From Streptomyces alfalfae (GTDB lineage Bacteria; Actinomycetota; Actinomycetes; Streptomycetales; Streptomycetaceae): DNA of 47,802 nucleotides. Each line of letters opens with the position of its first letter. Position 1 is the first letter of the stretch. The notes under the pieces are model-generated. The model was given only the letters and a program-made list of their open reading frames with translations. It was not told the DNA's origin and did no database searches. The translations under genes and the position numbers were made by a program. Where the stretch lies: positions 1-47,802 of the forward strand of contig NZ_QEXM01000006.1 in NCBI RefSeq assembly GCF_004127445.1, read 5' to 3'. Positions 29,529-38,243 of this stretch are shown here, in pieces.

Positions 29529-29786
29529 GACTGAGAATGCTCCGCTTCCGTCTCGTACGCCCCGTACGTCCAGCACTTCACCGTGCTTCCCGTACGCGCC
29601 GTCTTCTCACTGGCAACTCATCTGGTCGCTAAGTCAGCTCATGAAACTAACACCGCACCACGGGACAAAGGTCCTTCGATCCGGTCTTTTCCGGACGTGA
29701 CAATGAGCACCCGCCTCTGAGGAACCGACGGTTTCAGGGGCCGGAAGGTTGCACGGGCATGGTGATTCACCGGCTCTGCACAGGGC

Positions 29787-29805
29787 GTATACACGCCACG
29801 TATAC
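29787..29805. promoter_or_regulatory. padR operator: probable PadR operator
   Basis: GTATAC occurs at 29787-29792 and 29800-29805, so the pair forms a symmetric element; GTATACAC repeats directly at 29787 and 29800. It lies 22-40 bases before the padR ATG and just upstream of a TAGAGT hexamer (29814-29819) that may be the -10 box. PadR dimers typically bind such ATAC-type inverted repeats and repress their own operon. Confidence 0.6.
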
Positions 29806-29826
29806 ACAGGGTGTAGAGTGCGCCGC

Positions 29827-30354
29827 ATGTCCATTGGCCACACCCTCCTGGGTCTTCTGGAGTCGGGCCCCCGGCACGGCTACGACCTCAAGCGCGCCTT
29901 CGACGAGAAGTTCGGGCACGACAAGCCCCTGCACTACGGGCAGGTCTACTCGACCATGTCCCGCCTGCTGAAGAACGGCCTCGTCGAGGTCGACGGCATA
30001 GAGGCAGGCGGCGGTCCCGAGCGCAAGCGGTACGCGATCACCGAGGCGGGCGTCACGGATGTCCAGCGGTGGCTCGCCACCCCGGAGAAGCCGGAGCCCT
30101 ACCTCCAGTCGACCCTGTACACCAAGGTCGTGCTCGCGCTCCTCACCGACCGCGACGCCGCCGAACTCCTCGACGTGCAGCGCGCCGAACACCTGCGCCT
30201 GATGCGCATCCTCACCGACCGCAAGCGCAAGGGCGACCTCGCCGACCAGCTCATCTGCGACCACGCGCTCTTCCACCTCGAAGCCGATCTGCGCTGGCTC
30301 GAACTGACCGCCGCCCGCCTCGGCAGGCTCGCCCAGGAGGTGCGTCCCGCATGA
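29827..30354 (+). CDS. PadR-family transcriptional regulator
   Basis: 175 residues from the ATG at 29827 (MSIGHTLLGLLESGPRHGYDLKRAF), the usual PadR start; the frame is open further upstream. The winged helix N-terminal half has HYGQVYSTMSRLLKNGLVE and the basic wing GGGPERKRYAITEAG. The C-terminal helical dimerisation part extends from about 85. The stop overlaps the ATPase start (ATGA), so regulator and transporter form one operon. It probably senses a toxic compound and derepresses the exporter. Confidence 0.92.
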   Translation: MSIGHTLLGLLESGPRHGYDLKRAFDEKFGHDKPLHYGQVYSTMSRLLKNGLVEVDGIEAGGGPERKRYAITEAGVTDVQRWLATPEKPEPYLQSTLYTKVVLALLTDRDAAELLDVQRAEHLRLMRILTDRKRKGDLADQLICDHALFHLEADLRWLELTAARLGRLAQEVRPA

Positions 30355-31037
30355 CCCCCGCTGGTTCCCTTCTCCAGGCCGACGGACTCCGCAAGACCTA
30401 CGGCCCGACCGCCGCGCTCGACGGCGCCGCGTTCTCCATCCACCCCGGCGAGGTCGTCGCCGTCATGGGCCCCTCGGGCTCCGGCAAGTCGACCCTGCTG
30501 CACTGCCTCGCCGGGATCGTCCGGCCCGACGAGGGTTCCATCACGTACGACGGCCGCGAGCTGACCGGCCTGCCGGACGCCGCCCTGAGCGCGCTGCGGC
30601 GCAGCGAGTTCGGCTTCGTCTTCCAGTTCGGACAGCTCGTCCCCGAGCTGACCTGCGTCGAGAACGTGGCCCTCCCGCTGCGGCTGAACGGCGCGCGGCG
30701 CAAGGAAGCCGAGGCGACCGCCCGTGGCTGGATGGAGCGCCTGGAGGTCGACGACGTCACCGCCAAGCGGCCCGGCGAGGTCTCCGGCGGCCAGGGCCAG
30801 CGCGTGGCCGTCGCCCGCGCCCTCGCCACCAGCCCCCGCGTGGTCTTCGCCGACGAGCCGACGGGCGCGCTCGACTCCCTCAACGGCGAGCGCGTCATGG
30901 AGCTGCTGACCGACGCCGCCCGTGCGACCAACGCCGCCGTCGTCCTCGTCACCCACGAGACCCGCGTCGCCGCCTACTCCGACCGCGAGATCGTCGTGCG
31001 CGACGGCAGGTCGCGCGACATGGAGCGAGCGGTATGA
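30351..31037 (+). CDS. MacB/LolD-type ABC transporter ATP-binding protein
   Basis: 228 residues starting in the padR stop (ATGA overlap). Walker A is MGPSGSGKSTLLHC, the signature SGGQGQRVAVARALA, Walker B VVFADEPTGALDS and the switch His VTHET. The length and 'DEPTGALDS' style are those of MacB/LolD ATPases that pair with FtsX-type permeases. It couples ATP hydrolysis to the downstream permease. The stop overlaps the permease start again (ATGA). Confidence 0.93.
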   Translation: MTPAGSLLQADGLRKTYGPTAALDGAAFSIHPGEVVAVMGPSGSGKSTLLHCLAGIVRPDEGSITYDGRELTGLPDAALSALRRSEFGFVFQFGQLVPELTCVENVALPLRLNGARRKEAEATARGWMERLEVDDVTAKRPGEVSGGQGQRVAVARALATSPRVVFADEPTGALDSLNGERVMELLTDAARATNAAVVLVTHETRVAAYSDREIVVRDGRSRDMERAV

Positions 31038-33451
31038 GTCTCGACACCCGCCCCAGGTCGGCACCGGCGACCGGCGCGCCCGCCGGGAACACCGCGGGCA
31101 GGAGGCAGCGCGTCTTCTGGCGCGACCTCGCCATGGGCGTGCGCTTCGCCCTCGGCGGCGGGCGCGAGGGCTGGACCCGCACGCTGCTGACCGCGGTCGG
31201 CGTCGGTCTCGGCGTGGCGCTGCTGCTCGGCGCGGCGTCCGTGCCGGAGCTGATGCAGCGGCGCGACGACCGCTCGGTGGCCCGCTCGGCGCAGGACCAG
31301 TTCACCGGCAAGCCCGTCCCGAAGTCGGACTCGACGGTGCTCCAGCGCGACGTGCAGACCGACTTCCGCGACTCGACGGTGAGCGGCCGCGTGCTGCGCG
31401 CCGAGGGCACGCACCCGGTCGTGCCGCCCGGCGTCGCGAAGCTGCCGGGCGACGGCGAGATGATCGCCTCCCCCGCCCTGCGGGACCTCCTGGACAGCCC
31501 TGACGGCGCCCTGCTCAAGGAGCGCTTCGACCGCTACCGGATCACCGGCACCATCGCCGACGCGGGCCTCGTCCACCCCAAGGAGCTGTACTACTACGCC
31601 GGTTCCGACTCCCTCACCCGCGACCAGGGCGGCCACCGCGTCGCCGCGTTCGGCTGGGCGCAGCCCAAGGAGCCCCTCGACCCGCTCCTGGTCGTCCTCG
31701 TCGTCCTGATCTGCGTGGTCCTGCTCACCCCGGTGATCATCTTCATCGGCACCGCCGTCCGCTTCGGCGGCGAGCGGCGCGACCGGCGGCTCGCCGCGCT
31801 GCGCCTGGTCGGCGCCGACGCGCGCAGCGTGCGCCGGATCGCCGCGGGCGAGGCCCTGTGCGGCGCGCTGCTCGGCCTCGCCGTGGGCGGCATCGCCTTC
31901 CTCGGGGTGCGCGAACTGTTCGGCCTGGTCGACATGTGGCAGGTCAGCGCGTTCCCCTCCGACGTCGTGCCGGTCCCCGGCCTCGCCGTGACGGTCCTCC
32001 TCGCCGTGCCGGTCACCTCCGTCGTGGTCACGCTGATCTCGCTGCGGGCCGTCTCCATCGAACCGCTGGGCGTCGTGCGCAACACCAGGCCCCGCAAGCG
32101 CCGGCTGTGGTGGCGCGTGGTCATGCCGCTGCTCGGCCTCGGCGTCCTGCTGGCCGCGGGCCGCGTCAGCGGCGAGTTCGACCCGCCGGTCTACGCCATC
32201 GGCCTCGGTGCGACGCTCACCCTGGTGGGCCTGGCAGCGCTGCTGCCGTGGCTCGTCGAGGCGAGCGTGGCGAGGCTGCGCGGCGGCGGCCCCGTGCCCT
32301 GGCAGCTCGCCGTCCGCAGGCTGCAGCTGAGCAGCGGCACGGCGGCCAGGGCGGTCAGCGGCATCACCGTGGCCGTCGCAGGCGCGGTGGCCCTGCAGAT
32401 GCTGTTCGTGGCGATGCACGACGACTTCAACCGCACCACCGACAACGCCCCGGGCCGCGCCAGCCTGGTGGTCAGGGCCGACGTGGGCGACGGCGAGCTC
32501 GCCGAGCGGATGATCGAGCGGTTCCGCACGACCAAGGGCGTCGAGCACGTCATCGGCACGGTCACCACGTACGTCGTGAAGCCGGGCAGGCTGGAGAATG
32601 CCGACGACATCCGGCCCACCACGGAGCTGACGGTCGCCACCTGCGAGAACCTGCGCGAACTCGCCCGCATCGGCCGCTGCGAGGACGGTGACACCTTCGT
32701 CGCGCACAGCGGCAACAAGGGGATGAACAACTGGGTCGACGAGGCGGCCCGCCCCGGCAAGCCGGTCGACCTCAACGCCCAGAGCTGGGACGAGGCGGGG
32801 CACCGGCACGTGCCGTGGACGCTGCCCGCCGACTCCCGCGTGGTCAGGACCCGTCCCGACCCGGCCGGCGAGGAGCACGACGGCATCTACGCCACCCCCG
32901 GCGCCGTCGACCCCGCGAAGCTGACCGACGCCTCGACGACCGCCATGATCAAGGTCGACAGGGGCACGCCGGACGCCGAGGAGCACATCCGCAACACCGC
33001 CGCCCACGTCGGCCCGTTCCTCGACGTGATGACGCTGCGCGCCGTCGAGCGCGACAAGCAGTACGCGACCGTCCGGACCGGCCTGCAGATCGGCGCGATG
33101 GCCACGATGGTGCTGATCGCGGCGTCCATGCTGGTGTCCATGCTGGAGCAGCTGCGTGAGCGCAAGAAGCTCCTCGCCGCGCTCACCGCCTTCGGCACCC
33201 GCCGCTCCTCGATGGCGTGGTCGGTGCTGTGGCAGACGGCCGTCCCGGTCGTCATCGGCCTGGCCCTGGCGATCGCCGGCGGCCTCGGCCTCGGCTGGGT
33301 CATGGTCCGCATGATCCGCAAACCGGTCACCGACTGGCTGCTCTTCCTGCCGCTGACCGGCGCGGGAGCCGTCCTCGTCGCGGCCGTGACGCTGCTCAGC
33401 CTGCCGCCGCTGTGGCGGATGATGCGGCCGGACGGCCTGCGCACGGAGTAA
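31034..33451 (+). CDS. FtsX-family ABC transporter permease
   Basis: 805 residues. One membrane helix near residues 45-65, a first extracellular region, then a block of helices (about 220-400) of FtsX type including GGERRDRRLAALRLVGADARSVRRIAAGEAL. A second extracellular domain (about 460-680) follows, then three C-terminal helices from about 690. The two FtsX halves are fused in one chain, as in large exporters. Extracellular domains contain several Cys (ENLRELARIGRCEDGD). It exports an unknown substrate with the ATPase before it, under PadR control. Confidence 0.9.
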   Translation: MSLDTRPRSAPATGAPAGNTAGRRQRVFWRDLAMGVRFALGGGREGWTRTLLTAVGVGLGVALLLGAASVPELMQRRDDRSVARSAQDQFTGKPVPKSDSTVLQRDVQTDFRDSTVSGRVLRAEGTHPVVPPGVAKLPGDGEMIASPALRDLLDSPDGALLKERFDRYRITGTIADAGLVHPKELYYYAGSDSLTRDQGGHRVAAFGWAQPKEPLDPLLVVLVVLICVVLLTPVIIFIGTAVRFGGERRDRRLAALRLVGADARSVRRIAAGEALCGALLGLAVGGIAFLGVRELFGLVDMWQVSAFPSDVVPVPGLAVTVLLAVPVTSVVVTLISLRAVSIEPLGVVRNTRPRKRRLWWRVVMPLLGLGVLLAAGRVSGEFDPPVYAIGLGATLTLVGLAALLPWLVEASVARLRGGGPVPWQLAVRRLQLSSGTAARAVSGITVAVAGAVALQMLFVAMHDDFNRTTDNAPGRASLVVRADVGDGELAERMIERFRTTKGVEHVIGTVTTYVVKPGRLENADDIRPTTELTVATCENLRELARIGRCEDGDTFVAHSGNKGMNNWVDEAARPGKPVDLNAQSWDEAGHRHVPWTLPADSRVVRTRPDPAGEEHDGIYATPGAVDPAKLTDASTTAMIKVDRGTPDAEEHIRNTAAHVGPFLDVMTLRAVERDKQYATVRTGLQIGAMATMVLIAASMLVSMLEQLRERKKLLAALTAFGTRRSSMAWSVLWQTAVPVVIGLALAIAGGLGLGWVMVRMIRKPVTDWLLFLPLTGAGAVLVAAVTLLSLPPLWRMMRPDGLRTE

Positions 33452-33465
33452 CTGCGGGCGCGCGT

Positions 33466-33503
33466 CCCGCACCGGCGGTGCGGGTGGTTCACACCACCCG
33501 CAC
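33466..33503. terminator. overlapping hairpins at the end of the ABC operon and oxyR
   Basis: CCCGCACC-GGC-GGTGCGGG (33466-33484) and, as an alternative, an 11-bp perfect stem 33478-33488 with 33493-33503. The second covers the oxyR stop codon. The two foldings exclude each other. They lie between convergent genes. Confidence 0.65.
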
Positions 33504-34442
33504 CGGCAGCGGCCGTACGGCGTCCCGCAGCGCCTCGGCCAGCTCCTCGTACTCCGCGGCCCGCGCGGCCCCCGTCCGCATCGCCAGGGCGATCCGCCGG
33601 GTGGGCGCCGGGTCGGCGAAGTACCCGGTGAGCAGCTGGTTGCTGCGGCTGGTCTCCACCCGCACCGCGGTGCGCGGCAGCAGCGTCACGCCGAGTCCGC
33701 CTGCCACCAGTTGGACGAGGGTGGAGAGCCCGGCCGCGGTGGTGGTCACCGGGGCCTCGGCGCGGCCGGCCTCGCGGCAGATGTCGAGGGCCTGGTCGCG
33801 CAGGCAGTGCCCCTCGTCCAGGAGCAGCAGACGCAGTTCCTTCAGCGCCTCGCGGGGGATTCCCTCGCGGCCGCCGAGCCAGTGGTCGAGCGGGGTGACG
33901 AGCACGAAGTCCTCGTCGAACAGGGGCAGCTCGGTGACACCGGGCATGCCGAGCGGGACGGCGAGGAGCAGCAGGTCGAGCCGTCCCGCGGCGAGCCCTT
34001 CCAGCAGCGACGAGGTCTGCTCCTCGTGCACCTGGAGGTCGAGGTCGGGGTACTTCTCGTGGACCAGGCCGATGACCGTCGGCAGCAGGTACGGGGCGAC
34101 GGTCGGGATCACGCCGAGCCGCAGCGCGCCGGTGAACGGAGCCTTGACGGCGTCGGCCTCCTCCATGAGCGCCTCGACCTCGCCGAGGACCGCCCCGACC
34201 CGCACGGCGAGCCGCTCCCCCGCCGGGGAGAGCAGCACCTTGCGGGTGGTCCGCTCAAGCAGCTGGACACCCAGTGCCTCCTCCAGGGCCGCGACGGCTC
34301 CCGACAGGGCGGGCTGGCTCATTCCGATGGCCGCCGCGGCGTCCCTGAAGTGCAGATGCTCGGCCACGGCCGCGAACGCGCGCAGCTGCGCCAGGCTCGG
34401 CTGCTTGCCTTGTGGCTGCTTGCCCCTATTTATGGCTCGCAC
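33489..34442 (-). CDS. oxyR: hydrogen-peroxide sensor OxyR (LysR family)
   Basis: 317 residues from a GTG. The N-terminal helix-turn-helix (about 15-75) reads LAQLRAFAAVAEHLHFRDAAAAIGMSQPALSGAV. The regulatory domain has the redox pair Cys213 and Cys222 in DEGHCLRDQALDICREAG, which forms a disulphide on peroxide stress and turns the protein into an activator. It is divergent from ahpCD, the classical OxyR target in Streptomyces. A candidate binding site lies directly upstream of both genes. Confidence 0.94.
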   Translation of the reverse strand: MRAINRGKQPQGKQPSLAQLRAFAAVAEHLHFRDAAAAIGMSQPALSGAVAALEEALGVQLLERTTRKVLLSPAGERLAVRVGAVLGEVEALMEEADAVKAPFTGALRLGVIPTVAPYLLPTVIGLVHEKYPDLDLQVHEEQTSSLLEGLAAGRLDLLLLAVPLGMPGVTELPLFDEDFVLVTPLDHWLGGREGIPREALKELRLLLLDEGHCLRDQALDICREAGRAEAPVTTTAAGLSTLVQLVAGGLGVTLLPRTAVRVETSRSNQLLTGYFADPAPTRRIALAMRTGAARAAEYEELAEALRDAVRPLPVRVV

Positions 34443-34444
34443 TG

Positions 34445-34493
34445 ATAGCTACCTCCGATCAACACGACCCACTCTAGCTATTTCCCTAATCAA
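34445..34493. promoter_or_regulatory. candidate OxyR-binding region between oxyR and ahpC
   Basis: ATAG (34445) and CTAT (34478-34481) sit exactly at the ends of a 37-base frame spaced like the OxyR consensus (four tetrads 7 bases apart); inner tetrads are CGAT and ACCC, so matches are partial. In addition TAGCTACCTCCGATCAA (34446-34462) is repeated as TAGCTATTTCCCTAATCAA (34475-34493). The ahpC start is 80 bases further. Confidence 0.5.
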
Positions 34494-34573
34494 TGCACCC
34501 TGTGCCACCATCAACATCAGTCCAATTCCCAGGAAAGTCCCCAAAAGGGACTCTCTTCGCGCAAGGAGTACGT

Positions 34574-35128
34574 GTGCTCACTGTCGGTGACAAGTTCCCC
34601 GAGTTCGATCTGACCGCCTGTGTCTCCCTGGAGAAGGGCTCGGAGTTCGAGCAGATCAACCACAAGACCTACGAGGGCAAGTGGAAGATCGTCTTCGCTT
34701 GGCCCAAGGACTTCACCTTCGTGTGCCCGACCGAGATCGCGGCCTTCGGCAAGCTGAACGACGAGTTCGCCGACCGTGACGCCCAGATCCTCGGCTTCTC
34801 CGGTGACTCCGAGTTCGTGCACCACGCCTGGCGCAAGGACCACCCGGACCTGACGGACCTGCCCTTCCCGATGCTGGCGGACTCCAAGCACGAGCTCATG
34901 CGTGCCCTCGGCATCGAGGGCGAGGACGGCTTCGCGCAGCGCGCCGTCTTCATCGTCGACCAGAACAACGAGATCCAGTTCACGATGGTGACCGCCGGTT
35001 CCGTGGGCCGTAACCCCAAGGAGGTCCTGCGGGTCCTCGACGCCCTGCAGACCGACGAGCTCTGCCCCTGCAACTGGAGCAAGGGCGACGAGACCCTCGA
35101 CCCGGTCGCCCTGCTCTCCGGCGAGTGA
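34574..35128 (+). CDS. ahpC: alkyl hydroperoxide reductase subunit C (2-Cys peroxiredoxin)
   Basis: 184 residues from the GTG at 34574, with AAGGAG at 34563-34568. Peroxidatic Cys51 is in FTFVCPTEIAAF, and the C-terminal resolving cysteines in DELCPCNWSKGDE (164 and 166, as in actinobacterial AhpC). It reduces hydrogen and organic peroxides, with AhpD as electron donor. It is the first gene of the ahpCD operon and lies next to its likely activator oxyR. Confidence 0.96.
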   Translation: MLTVGDKFPEFDLTACVSLEKGSEFEQINHKTYEGKWKIVFAWPKDFTFVCPTEIAAFGKLNDEFADRDAQILGFSGDSEFVHHAWRKDHPDLTDLPFPMLADSKHELMRALGIEGEDGFAQRAVFIVDQNNEIQFTMVTAGSVGRNPKEVLRVLDALQTDELCPCNWSKGDETLDPVALLSGE

Positions 35129-35143
35129 ACGGAGCCCACTGAC

Positions 35144-35674
35144 ATGGCACTCGACGAACTGAAGTCCGCCGTACCGGACTACGCCAAGGACCTGAAGCTG
35201 AACCTCGGCTCGGTCATCGGCAACAGCGACCTGCCGCAGCAGCAGCTGTGGGGCACCGTGCTCGCCTGCGCGATCGCGTCCCGCTCCCCGAGGGTGCTGC
35301 GCGAGCTGGAGCCCGAGGCGAAGGCGAACCTCTCCCCCGAGGCGTACACGGCCGCCAAGTCGGCCGCCGCCGTCATGGCGATGAACAACGTCTTCTACCG
35401 CACGCGTCACCTGCTCTCCGACCCGGAGTACGGGACGATGCGCGCCGGTCTGCGGATGAACGTCATCGGCAACCCCGGGGTCGAGAAGGTCGACTTCGAG
35501 CTGTGGTCGCTCGCGGTCTCCGCGATCAACGGCTGCGGCCAGTGCCTGGACTCGCACGAGCAGGTCCTGCGCAAGGCCGGTGTCGACCGCGAGACGATCC
35601 AGGAGGCCTTCAAGGTCGCCGCGGTCATCCAGGCGGTCGGCGTCACCCTGGACTCCGAGGACGTCCTGGCGTAA
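35144..35674 (+). CDS. ahpD: alkyl hydroperoxide reductase AhpD
   Basis: 176 residues, the usual size. The carboxymuconolactone decarboxylase-like fold has the thioredoxin-like CxxC at 131 and 134 with His138 ([19 protein letters not shown]). AhpD transfers electrons to AhpC from lipoylated protein partners in actinobacteria. It is 15 bases behind ahpC with its own ribosome site, so both are co-transcribed. Confidence 0.96.
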   Translation: MALDELKSAVPDYAKDLKLNLGSVIGNSDLPQQQLWGTVLACAIASRSPRVLRELEPEAKANLSPEAYTAAKSAAAVMAMNNVFYRTRHLLSDPEYGTMRAGLRMNVIGNPGVEKVDFELWSLAVSAINGCGQCLDSHEQVLRKAGVDRETIQEAFKVAAVIQAVGVTLDSEDVLA

Positions 35675-35682
35675 CAGGCCCC

Positions 35683-35738
35683 CACACGGAAGCGGCCCGG
35701 TCCGAAACCTTGGTTTCGGACCGGGCCGCTTCCGTGTG
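35683..35738. terminator. 27-bp perfect inverted repeat after ahpD
   Basis: Arms 35683-35709 and 35712-35738 are perfectly complementary with only a two-base spacer. It begins 9 bases after ahpD and faces the convergent AI-2E-type gene. Confidence 0.85.
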
Positions 35739-35786
35739 TACGGGCCTTCGTGCGTACGGGCCTTCCGTGTGCACGGGGGGGGCGCG

Positions 35787-37142
35787 CTACGCCTCCTTGC
35801 CCTCCGCGGGTGGCTCCGGCGCGGCCGGCTCCGTCGACGCGGTGTCCGGCGCGGTCGCGCCGCGCGGCTGCGGGGACTGCTTGAGCGCGGCCTCCCTGGA
35901 GTACGCCCGCAGGTAGCCGACGACCGTGTTGGTGACGGCGACCAGCGGCACCGCGACGACCGCCCCGCCGATCCCGGCTACCATGCCGCCCGCGGCGACC
36001 GACAGGATCACCGCCAGAGGATGCACCCGCACCGCGCGGCCGAGGATGAACGGCTGCAGGATGTGCCCCTCGATCTGCTGCACGGCGAGGACGACCGCCA
36101 GCGCCATCACGGCCGTGAACACGCCCTGCGTCACCAGCGCGACGACCACCGCGAGGGCCCCGGAGACCACGGCGCCGACCAGCGGCACGAACGAGGCCAG
36201 GAAGATGATGACGGCCAGCGGCACCGCCATCGGCACCCCGAGGAAGTAGATGCCGAGGCCGATGAAGATGGCGTCGATCATGGCCACTATCACCGTGCCG
36301 CGCACGTACGCGGTGAGCGTGCGCCACGCCCGGGGTCCCGCGCCCGCGATGCCGGGCCGCGCCTGGGCGGGCACCAGCTTCAGGAACCACTGCCAGATGC
36401 GCTTGCCGTCGTACAGCAGGAAGAGCGTCGAGAACATCGCGAGCAGGATGCCGGTCAGCGCCTCCACGATGACCGTGACGCCTTCCAGGCCCGCCGAGGT
36501 CAGTTCCTCGGTATTGGCGCCGACCGCGTCCCGCAACGTCTTGGCGATGTCGTTGATCTGATCCTCGGTCACGTGGAACGGGCTGTTGAGGAGCCACTTG
36601 CGCAGGTCCTCGATGCCGTCCTGGATCTGCCCGGAGAGCTCGTCGGCGTTCTCCATCACCTGCCAGACCACGAACCAGCCGACCAGGCCCATGATGACGA
36701 AGCCGAGGATCGCCGTGACCGCCGTCGCCAGGCCGCGCGGCAGACCGACCCGCCTGAGCCGGGCCACCGTGGGTTGGAGCAGCGCGGTGATGAGGAGCGC
36801 GGCCACGAAGGCCAGCACCACGAGCTGGACCGCGCTGATGACCTTCATCAGGATCCAGAGGGTGCCCGCGAGGACGAGGAGCCGCCAGCCGGCCTCCGCG
36901 GCGACACGCATGCCCCAGGGGATGGACGCCACGGGGTCGGGTCTGGCCGCTATGGCCGGCGCGTACGCGGGAGGGGGCGGCACGTGTTCGTGCTCCCCGT
37001 TGCCGAGGTCCTGGTTGCCGAAATCCTGCGGATCGTCGGTGTCGGAGTCGGCGTCGTGGTGGCGCCGTTGCTCGTTCAACCGCTCACCCATCTCACTCAG
37101 TCCGGCACCGATCCGGCCGAGCCACCCTGGCACTCGCGACAT
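35787..37142 (-). CDS. AI-2E family membrane protein (PF01594 type)
   Basis: 451 residues from the ATG at 37142, with GAGGA upstream on the minus strand. A hydrophilic N-terminus of about 85 residues is followed by about eight membrane segments. Family marks are the paired first helices (LLVLAGTLWILMKVISAVQL, LVVLAFVAALLITALLQP), a central charged region (ENADELSGQIQDGIEDLRKWL) and conserved PLVGAVVSGALAVVVAL and EGHILQPFILGRAVRVHPL. Members have been linked to autoinducer-2 or sodium/proton transport; here the function is open. The C-terminus is Pro/Ala-rich. Confidence 0.88.
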   Translation of the reverse strand: MSRVPGWLGRIGAGLSEMGERLNEQRRHHDADSDTDDPQDFGNQDLGNGEHEHVPPPPAYAPAIAARPDPVASIPWGMRVAAEAGWRLLVLAGTLWILMKVISAVQLVVLAFVAALLITALLQPTVARLRRVGLPRGLATAVTAILGFVIMGLVGWFVVWQVMENADELSGQIQDGIEDLRKWLLNSPFHVTEDQINDIAKTLRDAVGANTEELTSAGLEGVTVIVEALTGILLAMFSTLFLLYDGKRIWQWFLKLVPAQARPGIAGAGPRAWRTLTAYVRGTVIVAMIDAIFIGLGIYFLGVPMAVPLAVIIFLASFVPLVGAVVSGALAVVVALVTQGVFTAVMALAVVLAVQQIEGHILQPFILGRAVRVHPLAVILSVAAGGMVAGIGGAVVAVPLVAVTNTVVGYLRAYSREAALKQSPQPRGATAPDTASTEPAAPEPPAEGKEA

Positions 37143-37213
37143 GATCCGTCCTCTACCCCCGTCTTTCCGCACCACTCCCTCCTGGAGCCGTCCGGACCGA
37201 CCGTACACGGGCG

Positions 37214-37244
37214 AGGCCCCTCACCGGAGAACGGTGAGGGGCCT
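37214..37244 (-). terminator. hairpin after the transglycosylase gene
   Basis: AGGCCCCTCACCG (37214-37226) and CGGTGAGGGGCCT (37232-37244) form a perfect 13-bp stem with a five-base loop, about 30 bases beyond the minus-strand transglycosylase stop. Confidence 0.75.
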
Positions 37245-37275
37245 CACGAGGTCGAGCGCGGTACGGCCGGAGGGC

Positions 37276-38004
37276 CTAGTACCAGTGATTGGACTGCCAG
37301 AAGGACCAGGCGCCGCACGGGCTCTGGTAGCGGTCGTTCATGTAGTTCAGGCCCCACTTGATCTGCGTGGCCGGGTTGGTCTGCCAGTCGGCGCCGGCCG
37401 AGGCCATCTTGGAGCCGGGCAGCGCCTGCACGAGGCCGTACGCTCCCGAAGAGGCGTTGACGGCCTTGTAGTTCCACGTCGACTCGTGGTTGACGATGTT
37501 GCTGAAGCACTGGAACTGGTCGGCGGGGATCATCTGCCGAGCCATCGCCTGGACCTCGGCGACCGTGTAAGAGCTCTTGGTCGCGAAGCTGGAGGCGTCG
37601 CGTGCGGAGGAGCGGCTGGCCTTGGCCTCGGCCTTGTCCTCGCGCTCCTTCTTGAGGGCGGCCTTCTTGGCCTTCGCGGCCGCCTCCGCCTTCTCCGCGG
37701 CCTGCTGCTTCTCGATCGCGGACGCGGCGGCCTGCTTGCGCGCTTCCTCCGCCGCGGTCTTCTTCGCCGCGGTGTCGGCGGCCATGGCCTGGGCGTCGGC
37801 CTGCTGCGTCAGGGACGCCGTCTGGACCTGGGCCTGCTGACCCGCGGGTATGTCTGCGAGGAGCGTCGCGTCGCTTGCCGCTGCCTCGAAGTCGTTCGAG
37901 TTCGAGGGCTGGGTGTTGCCCGAGGCAACGCCCACGACAGCGCCGACGGTGGTGACCGCGGTGGCTGACGCCACGGCGAATCCCCGGACCGAAATCCGGC
38001 TCAC
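37276..38004 (-). CDS. secreted SLT-type lytic transglycosylase
   Basis: 242 residues from the GTG at 38004, chosen because GGAAGGA precedes it by about six bases; in-frame ATGs at 38031 and 38022 are possible. A signal sequence (ISVRGFAVASATAVTTVGAVVG) is followed by an Ala/Lys/Glu-rich coiled coil (about 70-140) and a C-terminal SLT-like domain with catalytic Glu in IVNHESTWNYKAVNASSGAYGLVQALPGSKM, ending SPCGAWSFWQSNHWY. The enzyme cleaves peptidoglycan glycan strands. Such hydrolases in Streptomyces often have long regulated leaders, and a structured leader is present here. Confidence 0.9.
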   Translation of the reverse strand: MSRISVRGFAVASATAVTTVGAVVGVASGNTQPSNSNDFEAAASDATLLADIPAGQQAQVQTASLTQQADAQAMAADTAAKKTAAEEARKQAAASAIEKQQAAEKAEAAAKAKKAALKKEREDKAEAKASRSSARDASSFATKSSYTVAEVQAMARQMIPADQFQCFSNIVNHESTWNYKAVNASSGAYGLVQALPGSKMASAGADWQTNPATQIKWGLNYMNDRYQSPCGAWSFWQSNHWY

Positions 38005-38243
38005 ACGGTTTCCTTCCAGCATCGCCCGCATAGGTGACCTCGCGGACGCAATCGTGCCCCTGGCACTGGCCTCCGCTTGCGATCGGTCACGGGAGGCACG
38101 GACCCGGTGGACAACTCCCGCTCGGGGAGCGCCGCGTGGTGCTCGGGCGGCATGCGACGGCCACTATGAAGTTCTGTTGTCTCGTACCGCTGGGGGTACA
38201 CGTGTGTCGCATGCGGGGCCTGACAGGACTGAGACTCTGCCCC
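38005..38243 (-). ncRNA. structured 5' leader of the transglycosylase gene (candidate cis-regulatory RNA)
   Basis: On the minus strand, from 5' to 3', paired elements are: 38239-38243 with 38215-38219 (GGGGC/GCCCC); 38206-38214 with 38150-38158, a perfect 9-bp stem GCATGCGAC/GTCGCATGC enclosing the hairpin GTACC/GGTAC (38195-38199 with 38184-38188); CTCCC/GGGAG further down; and a long hairpin GTGACC/GGTCAC (38085-38090 with 38034-38039) enclosing CGCAA/TTGCG and GTGCC/GGCAC. The segment GAGGTCACCTATGCGGGCG next to the ribosome site recalls the 3' end of c-di-AMP (ydaO) riboswitches, but I do not see their other core motifs. It is therefore called only as a structured leader. No gene lies in 38244-38402 beyond possible promoter sequence. 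Confidence 0.5.

Noticed and set aside
38005..38243. Clear ydaO (c-di-AMP) riboswitch
   Set aside because: Only the 3' portion resembles it; the other conserved core segments were not found, so only a structured leader is reported.
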